Positions 45,721 through 49,508 of a stretch of DNA of 49,508 bases are shown here, piece after piece; position 1 is the first letter of the stretch, and every line of letters begins with the position of its first letter. The stretch comes from Gemmatimonadales bacterium. GTDB lineage: Bacteria > Gemmatimonadota > Gemmatimonadetes > Gemmatimonadales > GWC2-71-9. The position numbers and the translations under genes were made by a program. The notes under the pieces are model-generated. The model did no database searches. It saw only the letters and a program-made list of their open reading frames with translations, and was not told the DNA's origin. Where the stretch lies: positions 1-49,508 of the forward strand of contig JAICLE010000015.1 in assembly GCA_025927545.1 (NCBI GenBank), written 5' to 3'.

Positions 45721-48362
45721 CACTTGGCGACCACGCCGCGCACGCCCCCGCCGATCAGCGCGGCGACGTTGGCCAGGATGCGCGGCAGCGCGAGGCCTCC
45801 CGGAGAGGCCAGGTATCGCGGCTCCCACACGGGATCGAATTTCTCCTTGAACTCACGCAGGCCCTGAAAGTTGTAGAAATGCTCGCCGTAGCGGTACATG
45901 AACGCCCCGAGCCGCGACCAGAGCGGCGCGAGCGCGCGGCGCTCCATCCCCGAGAACGGAGCCATGCCCAACCCGAAGTACTGATAGCCTTCCGCCTTTC
46001 CCCAAAGCATCAGCTCGGTGCAGAGGTACTGCATCACGCCCGGCGGCGCGTCCGGACGGTAGCGCATCAGGTCCATCGAGAGCTTCACCTTGGGGCGCGA
46101 TGCCCAGACGTTGGCAAAGGCCACGATCTCCCCGGCCCTGCGCGCCACTGCGACCGGAAACCGCGCGATGTAGGCCTCGTCGAAGAAGCCGAGCGAGAAT
46201 CCTTTCTCCCGCGTGCGCTTCTCGGCGAGCCAGGCGTCGGAGATGGCCCGGAGGGTCGGAAGCAGCGGCCCGACCTGCTCCGTCGGGACCACGTCGAAGG
46301 TGATGCGCTCGCGCTCCATCTGGCGCTGGCTTCGGCGCAGCGCGCGCCGGTTGGGCCCGTCGAGTGAGAAGTCGGCGAGCGGCACCCGCGCCTCCTCGCC
46401 CAGCTTGATCAGGGTCAGTCCCAAGTCGATATAGAGCGGCAGACAGCTCACGCCGACCTCGTAGAAGACGGTCCACCCGCCCTGCCTGTCGGCCAGCTCC
46501 CGAAAACGCCAGACCAGCTCGACCTGGTCGGCCTGCGGCCCGAGCGGATCGCCGAGCGCGACCCAGCTCCGGCCCTCCACCCCGTACATGAGCAGGCCCC
46601 GTCCGCTCTCGCTGAAGAGAAGGGCCTTGTCGCCCACCAAGGCCAGGCTGGCCGACACGTCCGGCAGGTCGGCGATGAGGGACGCGGCCCGGTCCAGCTC
46701 CGACTTCCCGGGCAGCGCGGGATTTGCGGGCGCCCGCCGGAAAAGTCGGAAGAGCCCCGCGACCACGAGCACGCCCACCACGCCGACCGCCGCCCGGAGG
46801 AACCGGGGCGCATCGGCGTGGAGTGCGAAGCGCCACCAGAGCTCGTTCCGGTACTCCGCGTGCTTGTGCGCGAAGAACCCCAGCCAGATGAACCCCCCGA
46901 CGACCGCGAGGATGGCGAGCAGCCAGCCGGTCTCGAGCGGCTCGGCGGCGAGCGCCGACTTCCGGTAGAAGTAGCGCCGCGCCGGGAGCACGGCACCGAG
47001 CACGATCGCGAGGACCGTCGCCTCCTCCCAGTCGCCGCCCTTGAGCAGCGAGGCGCCGATCCCCACGGCGAGGAGCACGACGGTGAGGCTGTAGGCGGCG
47101 TCGAGCCGGTGCCAGAGCGCCCACGCGAGCACCAGCAGCCCCACCCCGGCCATGCTGCCGAGCAGGTGGCTCACCTCGATGACGCCGAGCGGCAGCAGGC
47201 GCCCCAGCCAGGCGAGCCGGCCCGGAATCGCGGGCGTCGCGCCCGAGCCCAGCAGGATCACGCCCGTGAGGAAGACGGCGCCCGAGAGGACCTGCGGTAC
47301 CAGCCGCGGGACCCAGGCGCCGGCACTCCGGACGGCGCCGAGCGCCCGCGGCGCGTACGGCCGCAGCTCGTACTGGGCCAGCAGCAGGACGCCCGCGCAG
47401 AACGGGAGCAGGTAATACACGCCCCGGTAGACGATGAGTGCGCCGAGCAGCGCCGACGCCTGCAGGTAGGGCTTGAGCAGGAGGATCAGGATCGTCTCCA
47501 CCACGCCGAGCCCTCCCGGAACATGACTCACCAGGCCGGCGAACTGGGCGAGCAGGAAGATCCCGAGAAACGTGGCCAGCGTGAGCCCGTGGCCCGGCGG
47601 CAGCAGCACGAAGAGCGCGGCGCCCGCCAGGGTCCAGTCGAGCGTGGAGACGAGGAGCTGCGCGCCGACCAGGCGCGCCGACGGCGCCGGAATCCGCCAC
47701 GAGCCAAGCCTGATCGACCGCCGCCGCCGGACGCTCCACCAGACGTAGCTGGCCACGATGCCCAGATTCGCCAGGCCGAGCAGGCGAAGAGAGCCGGGCG
47801 GGAGCCCGAGGATGACGCCCGTACCGGCCGGCTCCGCCGCGAACGCGAAGCCGCTCACCGTCAGCATGCCGAGGGCGAACGAGAAGGCGACGAAGCTCAC
47901 GGCCCGGGCGATCTGGGCCGTCGAGAGCCCCCAGGCGGACCAGAGCCGGTAGCGCACCGATCCCCCGGTGACCAGGGGGAACCCGAGCATCTGGCTGAAG
48001 GCGTAGGCGATGAAGGAGCCGAAGGCCGTGCGGTGGAGCGGCAGGGGAAAGCCGATGTAGCGCAACGCCATCGCGTCGTAGCCGGGGAGCACGGCATAGG
48101 CGAGCACCGTGCAGCCGAGGGCCCAGCCGAGCCGCTCGAGCGGCACGGCCCGGGCCGCAGCCATCAGCTCGCGGAAGCTGTAGTTCGCGAGTTCGTGGTG
48201 GAGAATCGCCGCCGCGCCGACGAGCACGGCCACCGCCACGAACGGCCAGAGCCGGTCCAGGGTACCTGCGCTCCGCCTGCGATTGCGGTGCGCGCGTCCC
48301 GGGTCTGGAGCCGCGGGGCGGGATGCCGTGGAATGGGTGACAGCCGTGTCGGGTCCGGTCAT
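45720..48362 (-). CDS. mprF: MprF-type aminoacyl-phosphatidylglycerol synthase and flippase
   Basis: An 880-aa membrane protein. The N-terminal two-thirds hold about 13-14 transmembrane segments of the flippase type (S-H-V-P-G-G-L-G-V-V-E, Y-R-G-V-Y-Y-L-L-P). The C-terminal DUF2156/GNAT domain (about 570-860) transfers an amino acid from aminoacyl-tRNA to phosphatidylglycerol; W-V-A-L-G-D-P-L-G, L-D-G-P-N-R-R-A-L-R, F-S-L-G-F-F-D and Y-F-G-L-G-M-A-P-F-S-G are typical. The modified lipid reduces negative surface charge and gives resistance to cationic peptides and acid. The amino acid (Lys or Ala) cannot be told. The ATG at 48362 has GAGG 6 nt upstream and follows the kinase stop by 7 bp. Confidence 0.92.
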   Translation of the reverse strand: MTGPDTAVTHSTASRPAAPDPGRAHRNRRRSAGTLDRLWPFVAVAVLVGAAAILHHELANYSFRELMAAARAVPLERLGWALGCTVLAYAVLPGYDAMALRYIGFPLPLHRTAFGSFIAYAFSQMLGFPLVTGGSVRYRLWSAWGLSTAQIARAVSFVAFSFALGMLTVSGFAFAAEPAGTGVILGLPPGSLRLLGLANLGIVASYVWWSVRRRRSIRLGSWRIPAPSARLVGAQLLVSTLDWTLAGAALFVLLPPGHGLTLATFLGIFLLAQFAGLVSHVPGGLGVVETILILLLKPYLQASALLGALIVYRGVYYLLPFCAGVLLLAQYELRPYAPRALGAVRSAGAWVPRLVPQVLSGAVFLTGVILLGSGATPAIPGRLAWLGRLLPLGVIEVSHLLGSMAGVGLLVLAWALWHRLDAAYSLTVVLLAVGIGASLLKGGDWEEATVLAIVLGAVLPARRYFYRKSALAAEPLETGWLLAILAVVGGFIWLGFFAHKHAEYRNELWWRFALHADAPRFLRAAVGVVGVLVVAGLFRLFRRAPANPALPGKSELDRAASLIADLPDVSASLALVGDKALLFSESGRGLLMYGVEGRSWVALGDPLGPQADQVELVWRFRELADRQGGWTVFYEVGVSCLPLYIDLGLTLIKLGEEARVPLADFSLDGPNRRALRRSQRQMERERITFDVVPTEQVGPLLPTLRAISDAWLAEKRTREKGFSLGFFDEAYIARFPVAVARRAGEIVAFANVWASRPKVKLSMDLMRYRPDAPPGVMQYLCTELMLWGKAEGYQYFGLGMAPFSGMERRALAPLWSRLGAFMYRYGEHFYNFQGLREFKEKFDPVWEPRYLASPGGLALPRILANVAALIGGGVRGVVAK

Positions 48363-48369
48363 GTCGGCC

Positions 48370-49508
48370 TCAGGGCCGGGCGGCGATCCGTGTCCGGAGG
48401 GCCCCATCGACGCGCCGGCAGAGGGAATCTACCGCCGCATCGACGTGCGCCGTGGGCGCACCGACCGGCCCGACCGCCGCGACCAGGTTGCCGTCGTTCG
48501 CATTCGTAATCTCCGCCTGGATCAGAATCCGACTGCCGTCCCGGAAATAGGAGCCTGAGACGATCGTCCCCGCTGCCGTCTCTTCAGCGAGCGTCCGGAG
48601 GCGGCCCGGATCGTCGAGGGAATCCACCTGCAATCCCGTGGTGAGGCGCGACGGGATCACCCGGGCGGAAGTCGCCACGTGCAGCCCGGCCATGCCCGCG
48701 AGCGATGCCGTGAGACGGTCGGCGGCCAGGCCGCCGACATACGAGAGGGCGCTGTCGCCCGTCTCGTTGCTCAGCCGGGCCACCACGACCCGCCGCAGGT
48801 CCAGGGTTCGCGGCCCGCGGTCGTGCAACCCCAGGGCCGCGAGCGCTGCCACGCCCAGCGCCGGCACGAGCCACTCGGCCCGGACCCGTGGCCGCGGCCT
48901 GGCCGGTGCCGCACCGCCGGCCGCCCCATGAAGCGCGGCCAGGAACGCCCCGGCCGTCGGGACGCGCTCCGCCGGATCCGCGGCGAGCGACTGCTCGACC
49001 AGCGCGGCAAGTTCCGGCGGAATTTCCGGCCGCAGCTCGGCCGCCGACGGGGGCGGGCCGCTGAACCGGCGCGCCATCACCTCCCGCGCGTTCTTCCCGA
49101 TGAACGGCGGCTTGCCGCAGAGCATCTCGTAGAGCACGCAGCCCAGGCTGTACAGGTCGGAGCGGCCATCCACCTCGCGCTCCCCGCTCGCCTGCTCCGG
49201 GCTCATGTACTCGGCGGTCCCCACCACGAGCCCCGCCCCGGTCAGCGCTTCGCCACGGTCCTCGGGATGCGCCGCGGCCTCGGTCAGCGCCCGTGCCACG
49301 CCGAAGTCGGCAACCAGCGCATGGCCCGCCTGCAGCAGGATATTCTCCGGCTTGATGTCGCGGTGCAGGATGCCGCGGCCGTGAGCGTACTCGAGCGCCT
49401 CCGCGACCTCACCGGCGATCCGAACCGCATCCGCGACGGAAAGGCGGTTCTCCCGCTGGAGCCGAGACCGGAGCGACTCGCCGTCGATGAACGGCATCAC
49501 GAAATACG
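48370..49508 (-). CDS. Serine/threonine protein kinase, membrane-anchored, 5' end beyond the window
   Basis: A Hanks-type kinase cut by the right window edge; the frame is open to the last base, where Y-F-V-M-P begins the hinge. About 378 codons are present. The catalytic loop H-R-D-I-K-P-E-N, the V-A-D-F-G-V-A-R metal motif and M-S-P-E-Q in the activation segment are intact; the ATP-binding N-lobe lies outside. After the kinase come a Pro/Arg linker, one transmembrane segment (A-L-G-V-A-A-L-A-A-L-G-L) and a periplasmic domain of about 150 residues. That domain, with V-V-V-A-R-L-S-N-E-T-G-D and A-A-D-R-L-T-A-S-L, resembles FlgO/CsgG-like or TolB-N-like domains. It probably shares a transcript with mprF and acvB. 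Confidence 0.9.
   Translation of the reverse strand, partial: YFVMPFIDGESLRSRLQRENRLSVADAVRIAGEVAEALEYAHGRGILHRDIKPENILLQAGHALVADFGVARALTEAAAHPEDRGEALTGAGLVVGTAEYMSPEQASGEREVDGRSDLYSLGCVLYEMLCGKPPFIGKNAREVMARRFSGPPPSAAELRPEIPPELAALVEQSLAADPAERVPTAGAFLAALHGAAGGAAPARPRPRVRAEWLVPALGVAALAALGLHDRGPRTLDLRRVVVARLSNETGDSALSYVGGLAADRLTASLAGMAGLHVATSARVIPSRLTTGLQVDSLDDPGRLRTLAEETAAGTIVSGSYFRDGSRILIQAEITNANDGNLVAAVGPVGAPTAHVDAAVDSLCRRVDGALRTRIAARP

Overview
The window is about 49.5 kb of very GC-rich bacterial chromosome, densely coded and with no rRNA, tRNA, CRISPR array or insertion sequence that I can see. The gene set suggests an aerobic, heterotrophic, diderm soil-type bacterium, most likely a Gemmatimonadota. 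The pointers are a quinol-oxidising alternative complex III with actA-F in order, a TonB-dependent receptor, Hanks-type kinase signalling with a periplasmic C-terminal domain, and exported proteins whose signal peptides all end L-x-A followed by Gln. The phylum is inferred from these family traits and not from a marker gene.

Layout. 113-1910: a secreted aminopeptidase P-like enzyme converges on a small response-regulator receiver that has lost its phospho-acceptor. 2214-4801 (+): a five-gene operon of an Asp-box beta-propeller, a MoaD/ThiS-like protein ending in Gly-Gly, a YCII/DGPF protein, a DUF3224 protein and a lipoprotein. 4824-6479 (-): ETF-quinone oxidoreductase with a cluster-ligand Cys changed to Thr; a (GGCA)n array separates it from a divergent isoprenylcysteine methyltransferase-like gene. 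7297-8553 (+): a PLP aminotransferase.

8592-27557 (-): the centre of the window, 14 genes in one direction with gaps of at most 18 bp. In transcription order they are a glycogen-debranching-type glycosidase, a tail-anchored SDR, a pyruvate oxidase-like TPP enzyme, a LarA-type nickel racemase, a D-lactate dehydrogenase-type FAD/Fe-S protein, actA-actB-actC-actD-actE-actF, an M24 peptidase-fold protein, a VKOR-like protein and an SPW-repeat membrane protein. etfB-etfA lie just upstream. I read this as an operon that couples lactate and pyruvate oxidation to quinone and then to cytochrome c through alternative complex III.

29520-41939 (-): a CmpX-like membrane protein; a TonB receptor preceded by an ECF sigma factor and a membrane protein with duplicated Cys-Cys/DGGG modules; glutaryl-CoA dehydrogenase; a YpfJ-type zinc peptidase; a SprT-like metalloprotein; a metallophosphoesterase; a DUF4139 protein; a small zinc-ribbon membrane protein; an isocitrate dehydrogenase-family enzyme; a secreted hypothetical protein; and a FabG-like SDR. 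Glutaryl-CoA dehydrogenase, EtfAB and ETF-QO together give a complete acyl-CoA-to-quinone route inside the window.

42027-49508: cstA and its small partner ybdD (pyruvate or peptide uptake) on the + strand, then on the - strand a serine/threonine kinase cut by the window end, mprF (aminoacyl-phosphatidylglycerol synthase/flippase) and acvB (the matching periplasmic hydrolase), with mprF and acvB overlapping. Several start codons without a Shine-Dalgarno sequence have a -10-like hexamer 6-8 nt upstream, which suggests leaderless transcripts.
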